DNA of 64,000 nucleotides, taken from positions 896,501 through 960,500 of the forward strand of contig NZ_CP146016.1 of the NCBI RefSeq assembly GCF_036967215.1, in the 5' to 3' direction. The DNA is from Sulfolobus tengchongensis. GTDB taxonomy: Archaea > Thermoproteota > Thermoprotei_A > Sulfolobales > Sulfolobaceae. Below the pieces are notes generated by a model. The model saw only the letters and a list, made by a program, of their open reading frames with translations. It ran no database searches and had not been told where the DNA came from. The first letter of the stretch is position 1, and the number at the start of each line of letters is the position of its first letter. The position numbers and the translations under genes were made by a program. Positions 8,502 to 16,086 of this stretch are shown here, in pieces.

Positions 8502-9117
8502 TTACTCTTCATCAGCTACGCTAATATATCTGGTAAAATCATTAATATCAAGGTTTAATATTATATCGAATAACATCCTTTTTGTGTCATAATCAAACTC
8601 TCTATTTTCATTAACTAATATTATGAACTTAGAGTCTAGCTGGTTCCAATTATTGGAATATTCAATACTAGAATCTAGTGACAATTTGTCAGTTAAGAAG
8701 ACTCCTATCCTTAATTGCGAGATTTCATAAATACTTCTTATTATTGGATCATCTTCTAATATTCCAACGTAATTATCAACTATGATATAATCCCATTTCT
8801 TAGTTCTGGAAATTAAATATTTTAGAGCTTCAATTCTATATCTATAAATACTATAAAATCTTTCGAATAAATTTATCTTATCACGTAACTTAAGTAGAAA
8901 GATCCCCTCCATATTCTTTAAACTTGATTTAAAGTCTAGACCATCTAATACTCCATCTCCATAATGTCCTAAAATTCTGGATAAGGTCGAGAGTGAATCG
9001 TTATCCACAAGAAGTACCGTCTTAAATCGCTCATATGCATGTTTAGATAACTCATATGCTAATCTACTTTTTCCCTATTCCTCCCTTTAGGCTTAAAATA
9101 AAAATTGAAATAGACAT
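8502..9117 (-). pseudogene. ParA/MinD-like ATPase with frameshift in the P-loop
   Basis: Read from the ATG at 9117, the protein begins MSISIFILSLKGGIGK and then meets a stop. A run of five T on the plus strand (9068-9072) is one base too long; with four, the frame continues as SRLAYELSKHAYERFKTVLL and joins the open frame DNDSLSTLSRILG down to the stop at 8502. The restored product of about 205 residues has the deviant Walker A KGGIGKS and a later WDYIIVDN strand. It resembles the intact ATPase at 30603-31334, which has KGGVGKS and a similar VDKDLTSTLSKI segment. It may be a true pseudogene, a sequencing error in a homopolymer, or, less likely, recoded. Confidence 0.75.
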
Positions 9118-9315
9118 ATCTATTTTAAGTAAGCAATTCCCTTAATAAAGATTCATTGTCACGAAAAAGATCTTTTGCTTATATTGAATAACTATTTTCA
9201 CTAAAAATTATATACCTTATGTTAAGCGGTGTTAGATAATTTAGTATGCGATATTCTTATTAAATGTTGCCTAATCATTTAGAACAACTTATCATGATTA
9301 AAACTGAACAAGGGA

Positions 9316-9753
9316 TTAATGAGAGGTAAACTTCCATTTTCTCCAATCACCAAATTTCTTGTCATATTCCGGACATCCTCTTCTCCAATTCACAGTTCCT
9401 ATCCATTCCACATTAACAAATATGTCGTAGAACTTCCTTTCTCTAATAGATATGTCATCTTTAATATATTCTCTTACACTTCCCACGAACTTTTCCATTT
9501 CTTCTCTATTATTAAAGTAAAAAATTATGATTCCTTTACTTAAAAAGCTTAGTGGGAACTGAAAAATACCATATTTACCTGGTACCTCTTTAACTTTTTC
9601 TAAAAACTGATCTAAGGGAATCTTGAGAGCGTCTATTGGTATTCCCAATTTGTAACAATTTAGCGAATTTTCATGTTGAATACCGATTTCATAGGCCATC
9701 CAACACTCTTCGCATTTATCCCAATTTCCTCCAAATCCTATCCATTTTATCAC
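9316..9753 (-). CDS. Hypothetical protein, cysteine-containing, next to iron-ADH-like gene
   Basis: A 145-residue protein I do not recognise. It has a CEEC pair at residues 14-17 and a further cysteine near residue 33, an amphipathic middle segment, and a basic, tryptophan-rich C-terminus (WRKWKF). The GTG start at 9753 directly abuts the TAA stop of the upstream dehydrogenase gene (TAAGTG), so the two are almost certainly translated from one message. A partner or accessory role to that dehydrogenase is a reasonable guess only. No signal peptide or membrane segment is visible. Confidence 0.7.
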   Translation of the reverse strand: MIKWIGFGGNWDKCEECWMAYEIGIQHENSLNCYKLGIPIDALKIPLDQFLEKVKEVPGKYGIFQFPLSFLSKGIIIFYFNNREEMEKFVGSVREYIKDDISIRERKFYDIFVNVEWIGTVNWRRGCPEYDKKFGDWRKWKFTSH

Positions 9754-10737
9754 TTAGAAGACCTCCTCTATGAACTTCTTAGCAGTATTTATATCAATTT
9801 TCACTGGATTTCCACTATTATTTACGAGTTGATAAAAGACCTCTGCGTATTTCAATGCCTCGTCTAAAGTAGTAAACTCTGATAATCTCCTTCTGGCTCC
9901 AATCTCTTTCAAGAACTTATCTATGAATTCATATAATGGTTCTCCTTCATTTTCTATCTCTTTTAACTTATGTTTAGCTACTTCATAGTTTAGTTTAATC
10001 GCAGAGGGAAGTGAGATGCAGGAAGTAACTCCATGGGGTATGTTAAATCTGGGACCAAAGACGTAACCGAAATTATGGCTAATACCCATCTTTGCATATC
10101 TCATAGTTAAAGAAGACAGCCAGGCACCTATTTGGCATAGCCCGCGATTTTCAATCGAATCAAGATCCTTTAGACATTTGATTAATTTCTTATAGCCTTC
10201 TATAGCTAATGAATCAGTAAAAGGTGTTGCATCCTTAGAGTACAACGCTTCCACTGAGTGATCTATTGCTCTAACTCCACTAGCTATAAGTAGCCATTTT
10301 GGGGTTTCTAAGGTAGCCCTTGGATCCAATATTACAATATTAGCTTCCTTTCCCAATCTACTTTTCTTAACGCCGTCAATAGTGGAACCGCCAGACCTAG
10401 TATGCTCTGCTCCAGAAAAAGTAGTAGGTATTGCTATATAATAGCCGTCAAATGATAGCTTTATTCCATCTATTATACTTCCTCCACCTAAACCTATTAC
10501 TGTATCGTATCCTTTCAACATCTCCCTCAATTTATTCACATCTTCCTCTGGGGTATGCTGTTTTGGTCCTTCTATAACATCAGCGTTAACTATGCCTAAT
10601 ATTTGGAAAACAATCTTGCTCTTAAGTAAACTTTTAGTGGTAACTATTGCAACTTTCTTTCCTTTAATATTATTTAACCACTCCAGTGCATCATTACCGT
10701 AAATTACTTGTGTAGTAGGGTACTCAACTTTAAACAT
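9754..10737 (-). CDS. Iron-containing alcohol dehydrogenase family (maleylacetate reductase-like)
   Basis: Group III dehydrogenase of 327 residues. The GGGS nucleotide loop is in GLGGGSIID near residues 82-90, and PTTFSGAE follows near 104-111. The usual metal-site residues are partly kept: H160 (GVRAIDHSVEAL), H221 (SHNFG) and H235 (PHG), but the first Asp of the typical GxDAxxH site is R156. Maleylacetate reductases also lack that Asp, and the PTTFSGAEHT and SHNFGYVFG segments resemble them. It therefore may reduce maleylacetate or a related keto acid; glycerol-1-phosphate dehydrogenase is less likely. The ATG at 10737 begins MFKVEYPTTQVIYG. The downstream 145-residue gene is directly coupled. 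Confidence 0.8.
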   Translation of the reverse strand: MFKVEYPTTQVIYGNDALEWLNNIKGKKVAIVTTKSLLKSKIVFQILGIVNADVIEGPKQHTPEEDVNKLREMLKGYDTVIGLGGGSIIDGIKLSFDGYYIAIPTTFSGAEHTRSGGSTIDGVKKSRLGKEANIVILDPRATLETPKWLLIASGVRAIDHSVEALYSKDATPFTDSLAIEGYKKLIKCLKDLDSIENRGLCQIGAWLSSLTMRYAKMGISHNFGYVFGPRFNIPHGVTSCISLPSAIKLNYEVAKHKLKEIENEGEPLYEFIDKFLKEIGARRRLSEFTTLDEALKYAEVFYQLVNNSGNPVKIDINTAKKFIEEVF

Positions 10738-10915
10738 AACTATTCATATCTCCCTTAGATAAATTAATAAACTTAAGTCTACTATGTTTTCAGCTTAAAG
10801 CTCCAAATATAATAAACGTTGTTCTTTTTTTAAGTAAAAGCTACACAAAAGGTCCTCTACTGCATAGTTTGTACACTTTACCTTTGTAACTTAGAACCAC
10901 GCCTTATATGAGGAG

Positions 10916-11254
10916 TTGGATGAATTAATTACAACTAAGGTTGTTGATACGGAGTTTAAGGAGGAGTTGGTTTCGCAAGGTGTTCTCAACTTTTTACACC
11001 TTCCTCAACGTTTGCGAAATTTGTTGAGGAGTAATAATTTGGTTGAGTGTTTTAATTCTCTTCTAGAGAGGCGTTTGTTTGGTCGTTTTCATTCTCCTCG
11101 TAGGCTATTTCAAATTTTGTGGGCTATTGGTTTTTGGTTTAGGGGTTTAAGAAATTTTTCTCTCTTTTCTATTTTTATTACAGTGAAAGGTATTCTTCTC
11201 ATTTCTAGTACACTTTTTCACTTATTTCTACATTGTATTATGATAATTGAGTGA
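10916..11254 (+). mobile_element. Transposase C-terminal remnant (IS256/mutator-like)
   Basis: An open frame of 112 residues ends a transposase. VLNFLHLPQRLRNLLRSNN followed by LVECFNSLLERR matches the C-terminal FLxxPxxIRxxIRTTNxIES pattern of IS256/mutator-type enzymes. The catalytic N-terminal two thirds are missing and an in-frame stop lies just upstream, so it is a fragment. Bases 11072-11207 are identical to 14464-14599. The sequence after the stop (TGAGATAAAATGCAATTTGC) also resembles that after the second copy and probably contains the old IS end. Confidence 0.75.
11072..11207 (+). repeat. 136-bp direct repeat, left copy
   Basis: Identical base for base to 14464-14599 in the same orientation. 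It encodes the transposase tail segment beginning RLFGRFHSPRRLFQILWAIG. Beyond the right boundary similarity to the other copy drops abruptly to roughly 70 percent, which points to recent gene conversion or recombination. The pair brackets the methyltransferase cassette. Confidence 0.9.
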
Positions 11255-11459
11255 GATAAAATGCAATTTGCAATAGAGACCTGAATTACCCCAAGCTAAT
11301 TTTTAACTTTTTTCTTTTACCTAATCGAGAACTCTAATTAGTACTTACGACTACATGATTAAACATTTAGTGATTTGCTCTTATTCTACTTTACGCTTTA
11401 ACAAAAAGATGGGATAAAGTTAATCAAAGTATTGTTGAAAATTACTGTAAGTCTTAATA

Positions 11460-12443
11460 TTATGGTGGTAATAGACTTACATATGACTTTATAGCATTTA
11501 ATGCTCTCCAAAAGGAAATCAGATCCAAGGTTATATACTGGCTTTTATTCTCATGATCACAATAAACTAATTCACCACGGGGTTTACCTTCAACTACACT
11601 CTTCAATATACCAGAAATTGTTTTCTGACCTTCTGACGCTAACTTAATCATGATTTGGGGTCTTTTACCTTGTATCTTTGCTATACCAACCTTAGCAAAG
11701 GCATGCGAATTGTATTTAATTCTGAGTTTTAAACTACTTACAACTTTGTCAGGGTCAGGGCAAGGCTTAGAACAGAGATTCAACTTTTTGTGCTCTTCAG
11801 CTTTAATTTTTAAATACTTCAATGCTAAGTCAAAACATCCTAGACAAAAGCTGAAATCCTTAACTGGTACAACTGCATAATAAGTAACTTCTTTTTCCCC
11901 TTGTTGTAATTCTTTTTCCACTTTTACTGATTGAACTTGATTTTTTACTTGATTAGGTATAAAGTTTCCTAACACATTCACTATATCGGTTAAATATGAT
12001 AAATCAATGTAAAACATAACCCAATTAGTCCACTTTTCTGGGTTAACGCCCCTAATAGAAACTCTCTCTAAGTGATAGCTTTTCACATCTAAGACAAATA
12101 TCACTGCATCTCCCGATACTCCAACATTAACATATACTTCCTCTTGAGGTAATTTGAATGCTCTCTTATTATTAAATCTTACCTCTTCCCATTCTAAATC
12201 TTGTGGTTTCATATCGAGCCATTCTGGTGGAATAAGCCTTTCAATCGTTATAGGATTCGGAGTTTTTAACCAACCACGAAAATTAGAATATATTAAAGGA
12301 ATTGGCATTTTTATTTTATCATTTTTATCCTTTGGAACTTGAAAACCGTGATTAATCAACTCCTCTTGAAGTTCAAGCGATGAAGCAAAGTATATTTGGA
12401 GAGAATCAACCGGATACTGCTTTAACCAGTTAATTGAACTCAT
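11460..12443 (-). CDS. Unknown protein divergent from DNA methyltransferase; possible nuclease
   Basis: A 327-residue protein I do not recognise, starting at the ATG at 12443 (MSSINWLKQYPV) just inside a TTG. The segment GDAVIFVLDVKSYHL near residues 111-124 places D112, D119 and K121 in a strand-turn arrangement like the core of PD-(D/E)xK nucleases. Two cysteine pairs (CLGC near 200 and CSKPC near 224) could hold a metal. It is divergently oriented to the 81-residue gene and the DNA methyltransferase, with 154 bp between. A restriction endonuclease role follows from this context and the weak motif, and is inference. It has no signal peptide or membrane segment. Confidence 0.65.
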   Translation of the reverse strand: MSSINWLKQYPVDSLQIYFASSLELQEELINHGFQVPKDKNDKIKMPIPLIYSNFRGWLKTPNPITIERLIPPEWLDMKPQDLEWEEVRFNNKRAFKLPQEEVYVNVGVSGDAVIFVLDVKSYHLERVSIRGVNPEKWTNWVMFYIDLSYLTDIVNVLGNFIPNQVKNQVQSVKVEKELQQGEKEVTYYAVVPVKDFSFCLGCFDLALKYLKIKAEEHKKLNLCSKPCPDPDKVVSSLKLRIKYNSHAFAKVGIAKIQGKRPQIMIKLASEGQKTISGILKSVVEGKPRGELVYCDHENKSQYITLDLISFWRALNAIKSYVSLLPP

Positions 12444-12497
12444 CAATATTAGAGAACTTAAAAAATTTTAAACTTTTAGATTTTTTCTAAATAGGTC

Positions 12498-12524
12498 GTC
12501 ACATAATCTTTCTTATTTAGTGAC
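12498..12524. promoter_or_regulatory. Short inverted repeat in divergent promoter region
   Basis: GTCAC at 12498-12502 and GTGAC at 12520-12524 form a five-base inverted repeat with a 17-nt spacer, within the 154-bp region shared by the divergent 327-residue gene and the methyltransferase operon. The arms are short, so this is a weak candidate for a regulator site. Confidence 0.3.
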
Positions 12525-12567
12525 CGGTTGGTGTATTACAATGCTTAAAAGTAAATAGATTTATTAG

Positions 12568-12598
12568 GGGTTATCCGATATACTACAACGGATATCCC
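12568..12598. promoter_or_regulatory. Inverted repeat (candidate operator) before the methyltransferase operon
   Basis: Arms GGGTTATCCG (12568-12577) and CGGATATCCC (12589-12598) match at nine of ten positions with an 11-nt spacer. The right arm ends two bases before the ATG at 12601, and an AT-rich TATA-like stretch (ATTTATTA) lies just upstream, so a bound protein would sit over the transcription start. This is a typical place for repression, for example autoregulation by the first gene product. Confidence 0.6.
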
Positions 12599-12600
12599 AC

Positions 12601-12846
12601 ATGGGATTTGATCAGAGAAAGTGGGCTCTTAACTGGATTAAAGGGTCAGTGATCAGTTATATAAGCGGTAAAATTTCACTAAACGTTCTCTTGGGTAGAA
12701 TGGAAAAGAGCATCAAAGACTATAACGTGACAGTGAATGACGTTAAATCACTTCTTAACTCATTACTGCTGGATCCTACACTAGATGTAGATGAAGAAGT
12801 TCGTAAGAAAGTTGAAGAGGTTTTGAAATTCCTTGAGAGTAGGTGA
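12601..12846 (+). CDS. Small all-helical protein coupled to DNA methyltransferase
   Basis: An 81-residue protein with predicted helices throughout and no recognised family. Its end (EEVRKKVEEVLKFLESR) is strongly charged and could form a coiled coil. The GGTGA at 12842-12846, which includes its stop codon, is the ribosome-binding site of the methyltransferase gene, so the two are translationally coupled. The start is the ATG at 12601, directly after a strong inverted repeat. Position and size recall small controller or specificity proteins of restriction-modification systems; no helix-turn-helix is obvious, so this is only a hypothesis. Confidence 0.7.
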   Translation: MGFDQRKWALNWIKGSVISYISGKISLNVLLGRMEKSIKDYNVTVNDVKSLLNSLLLDPTLDVDEEVRKKVEEVLKFLESR

Positions 12847-12851
12847 TTAAT

Positions 12852-13745
12852 GTGGCTAACATCAAGGTAATAATTGGTTCCTCAGATAACATGAAAGAAC
12901 TAGAAGATAACTCAGTAAATTTAGTTGTAACTTCTCCACCTTACTATAATGCTCCTTTTGACTTCCCTGGTATGTTTACTAGTTATGATGATTATTTAGG
13001 ATTAATTAAACGAGTGGGTAAGGAGTTAATGAGAGTTTTGGCACCAGGGAGAGTAGCTATTTTCGTTACTGAAGATGTAAGAATTAACGGAAAGCTTTAC
13101 CCTATAGTTTCAGACTTAATCCACATTATGGTTTACGAGATTGGATTTGAATACCAAGATAAGATAATTTGGAGAAAACCTGAGGGATACATAAGGATTA
13201 GTAGGAGGAGTGGAGTTTTAATTCAACACCCCTATCCAATGTACTATTATCCCGACAATATATATGAGGAGATAGTGATATTTAAGAAACCAGGTGAATT
13301 TGATAGGACTAAGGTTCCTCAGTCGATTAAGGAAAAAAGTAAAATTGATGCGAACAAGTTCCAGGTAGAGAAGTGGTATTTATCAGTTTGGGATATAAAA
13401 AATGTATTACCAAGCGAAAAGTGGAGTAAGTACACTGCAGCTTTTCCAGAGGAGCTAGCTGAACGGTTAATAAGGCTTTATAGTTACTATGGGGAGATAG
13501 TGCTTGATCCTTTTTTAGGTACTGGGACAACTTGTGCGGTCGCTAAGAGACTTGGAAGGAATTGTGTTGGTTACGAAATAGACCTTGAGCTAAAAGATGC
13601 AATCGAGGAAAGGCTTAAAGTAGGATATGGATCTCTTTTTGATAGTGATAGAGTTGAGTTCATAATAAGGGAAGATGCTAAGACACTAAGAACAAAATTA
13701 AGGGAAGAAATAATCAGAAAACTAAATAATAAAAAACAAGGTTAA
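12852..13745 (+). CDS. DNA methyltransferase, beta class (N4-cytosine or N6-adenine)
   Basis: Site-specific amino-methyltransferase of 297 residues. The catalytic motif IV, TSPPYYNAPF, is near residues 27-36, and the SAM-binding motif I, DPFLGTGTTCAVAKRLG, is near the C-terminus (about 218-234). This permuted order defines the beta class. The TSPPY form is common among N4-cytosine enzymes, but N6-adenine activity cannot be excluded. The GTG at 12852 is chosen because GGTGA ends five bases before it; a GTG at 12843 would add three residues. With the divergent possible nuclease it could form a restriction-modification system. The cassette is bracketed by transposase remnants, suggesting horizontal acquisition. 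The recognition sequence cannot be inferred. Confidence 0.9.
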   Translation: MANIKVIIGSSDNMKELEDNSVNLVVTSPPYYNAPFDFPGMFTSYDDYLGLIKRVGKELMRVLAPGRVAIFVTEDVRINGKLYPIVSDLIHIMVYEIGFEYQDKIIWRKPEGYIRISRRSGVLIQHPYPMYYYPDNIYEEIVIFKKPGEFDRTKVPQSIKEKSKIDANKFQVEKWYLSVWDIKNVLPSEKWSKYTAAFPEELAERLIRLYSYYGEIVLDPFLGTGTTCAVAKRLGRNCVGYEIDLELKDAIEERLKVGYGSLFDSDRVEFIIREDAKTLRTKLREEIIRKLNNKKQG

Positions 13746-14282
13746 AGCTAATAACTTGTTCTTGTTGTACTAACATTAATTAATAAATTAGTGAAAACGC
13801 TAAAGGGACGATTCAGGTTCCATTGCGAATTGTATTCTAGTCTCATCATTTTCTTTTATTCAATGTAGAATTAATTGAATAAAACCACCTCAATCATAGA
13901 GATAACAATAAATATATGGATATTATTCCATTCATGGAAAGAATTATTGAAAATGTATAGTTATAGGCAATAGCCCAGACAATCTGAGGCAACCTATGAG
14001 GGGTTTGGGTCTCATTGAATTTCATATATTTTGTATTCAACTCTCGACCCCCTGGATTTCACCGAAGTCGCATATGCTCATCCTTCTCCATCCCTTTCGG
14101 GGGATAACCCCACTCACCCTTTTAAGGTAAGGAAACCCCCACATCTTGTAACTATCCTTACCCCATTCGGGAATTAACCATCCACATCTGAGGTAAGGCT
14201 ACTATATTTTTTAAACTGTGAGCAAAATTATATAAATTTTACGCTAAGACAGAAACAGTTTTCCAGGGCGTATGATACTTAC
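13746..14282. other. Non-coding stretch with GC-rich island
   Basis: No gene seen in these roughly 540 bases. The part from about 14040 to 14200 is about 51 percent G+C by my count, well above its surroundings. It contains a GGGGATAACCCC hairpin near 14100, an inverted repeat GGTAAGGA (14126-14133) and TCCTTACC (14155-14162), and a second GGTAAGG near 14192. The 20 bases at 14001-14020 reappear inverted at 34256-34275. It could be a structured RNA or an eroded insertion sequence. Confidence 0.4.
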
Positions 14283-14369
14283 CACTAGGGAGTTAAACGA
14301 TTCAGCTAAATTATTAGTGCATAGGAGATGCTGAATTTCTTGAGGTAAGAATGAGAACGAGAGGAGACC
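14283..14369 (-). mobile_element. Inverted transposase fragment
   Basis: On the minus strand these 87 bases encode GLLSFSFLPQEIQHLLCTNN followed by LAESFNSLV, homologous to GVLNFLHLPQRLRNLLRSNN followed by LVECFNSLL of the remnant at 10916-11254. It points the opposite way to the adjacent plus-strand fragment at 14464-14646. It is too short to be functional and marks repeated transposition or rearrangement here. Confidence 0.65.
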
Positions 14370-14463
14370 TCGATTCACAATACTGAAAATGATAGATGGA
14401 TTTTGGTCGTCCCGCTCAGGCTGGTTAATTACAACTCGCAAAGGAAACCTGAAAGACCCAAGA

Positions 14464-14646
14464 CGTTTGTTTGGTCGTTTTCATTCTCCTCGTAGGCTAT
14501 TTCAAATTTTGTGGGCTATTGGTTTTTGGTTTAGGGGTTTAAGAAATTTTTCTCTCTTTTCTATTTTTATTACAGTGAAAGGTATTCTTCTCATTTCTAA
14601 TATATTATTTCATTTAATTCTTCATAATATTATTATAATTGAATGA
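14464..14646 (+). mobile_element. Transposase tail fragment, second copy
   Basis: Encodes the final about 60 residues of the same transposase (RLFGRFHSPRRLFQILWAIG onward). The first 136 bases (14464-14599) are identical to 11072-11207 in direct orientation; after that the copies differ at roughly three of ten positions up to the related tail TGAATTAC near 14675. It has no intact start or catalytic part. Together with the left copy it brackets the methyltransferase cassette. Confidence 0.75.
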
Positions 14647-14832
14647 GATTATTACAATTTGCAACTGAGCCATGAATTACTCATCTATAGTCTTCCATTC
14701 ATATATTAACTTAATTGATTAAAAAATTAACTAACATAATTTTGTAAAATTTTAATTATCAATATAAGGCTAAATTGCATTATTCACTTAGGTGAGAATA
14801 GTGAAAAATCCAGTATTAATCTGCTCATCAAA

Positions 14833-15609
14833 TTACACCCGTTTTATATGTTCTCTTGATATTTTGATAACTAATTTATCCAAGAGTGTGAGATTATGAA
14901 ATAGAACTATAGCAGAAATTATTGGTAAAACATAATATACTATTACAAAGTACGTAAAAGAGGACAGAATAGAGAGAATAGTGGCTGTGATTGAAGTAAT
15001 AGATAAAGCTATGGAATACATTACTATACTCGGTAAGAATACACAACACGATGAACCAGATATCACTCCCAATGAAGGTATCATTACTATTGACTTATTT
15101 ACCTTACTGGAAATTCCCCATAACTCACTTATTTGTGCTACATTTAGTCCTATTAATATGGCTAAAATTACTCCCATAAAAGTGGAAAAGGGTATTACGT
15201 CCCCTTCATAAGGACCTATAAAAAACCAGATCGCTGGACTGTCAGAAACCCATTGCAAGAAATAGGGAAGGGGTGGAGGCACTGAATACCCTATGCCTGC
15301 ATTTACGCTAAATGAGAAGCTTAACGATCTTATGGATCCCGGTAATAACAAGTAGAAGAAGAAAGAATACAGTATGACATGATATGACATATATAGGGCT
15401 AATGAGATCCATAATGACCTCTTTTTCTTATACCTCATTATTCCATTTTTTATATACTTATAAAAAGAAGAGGGAATTATTAAGGCTACGAAAGACCAAA
15501 AAAACAGCGTAGATGCGGTTGACCATAACAGTATATCACTCCTACTGTAATAATAGGCAATTAAAGATAATACTAGAAGTATAGGGGATATAATAAGCCT
15601 TTTAATCAC
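14833..15609 (-). CDS. Multi-spanning membrane protein of unknown function
   Basis: A 258-residue integral membrane protein with about six or seven hydrophobic segments (roughly residues 4-20, 26-46, 66-90, 138-160 and two or three within 170-240) and an extended polar loop of about 40 residues containing a PPPLPYF stretch. A vicinal cysteine pair lies in GSSCCVFLP near 183. I do not recognise a family. The GTG at 15609 starts MIKRLIISP. The next gene in the same direction is a sulfocyanin 477 bp upstream, so a link to surface redox chemistry is possible but unsupported. Confidence 0.75.
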   Translation of the reverse strand: MIKRLIISPILLVLSLIAYYYSRSDILLWSTASTLFFWSFVALIIPSSFYKYIKNGIMRYKKKRSLWISLALYMSYHVILYSFFFYLLLPGSIRSLSFSFSVNAGIGYSVPPPLPYFLQWVSDSPAIWFFIGPYEGDVIPFSTFMGVILAILIGLNVAQISELWGISSKVNKSIVMIPSLGVISGSSCCVFLPSIVMYSIALSITSITATILSILSSFTYFVIVYYVLPIISAIVLFHNLTLLDKLVIKISREHIKRV

Positions 15610-16086
15610 ATTAATAATTTAAGAAAATATGACTAAAAATTTTACTTTAACGCTTAGATGTTGATGATTTTTAAATAATGCCAAATAAATTTAATAACGA
15701 TGAACTGATTCATACGAATTAAGGTCTCACTAAATTTGACATCCTTTCTTTATAACTTATTCTTAATTCTTAAGTTCATGAAGTCATAAAGATCGCTATC
15801 TCTCTCATTAGCTAAATAATCTTATTGAGTTGAAAACGCATAGAACTTTATAAAGATTATCTATTTAAGATTCTGCCTTTTTGCTCAATAGTATTTAATC
15901 TTAATTATCCTAATTTAAAGTATACAAAATCTCATAATATATTAGAAACTACTAAAAACAGATTAGGTAAAGGTTAATAGTTGATTGGAAATAGCATTAT
16001 GAATTACGAGAAGATAAAATTCTTAATCTATATAATAAAATATTACCTACTAAAATTATAAAATTGAGTTAAAAGAAAAATTAAAC
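15610..16086. other. AT-rich non-coding stretch
   Basis: Between two minus-strand genes, strongly AT-rich, with no gene, repeat or structured element that I can support. Upstream signals for the membrane protein gene should lie near 15610-15650. Confidence 0.4.
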
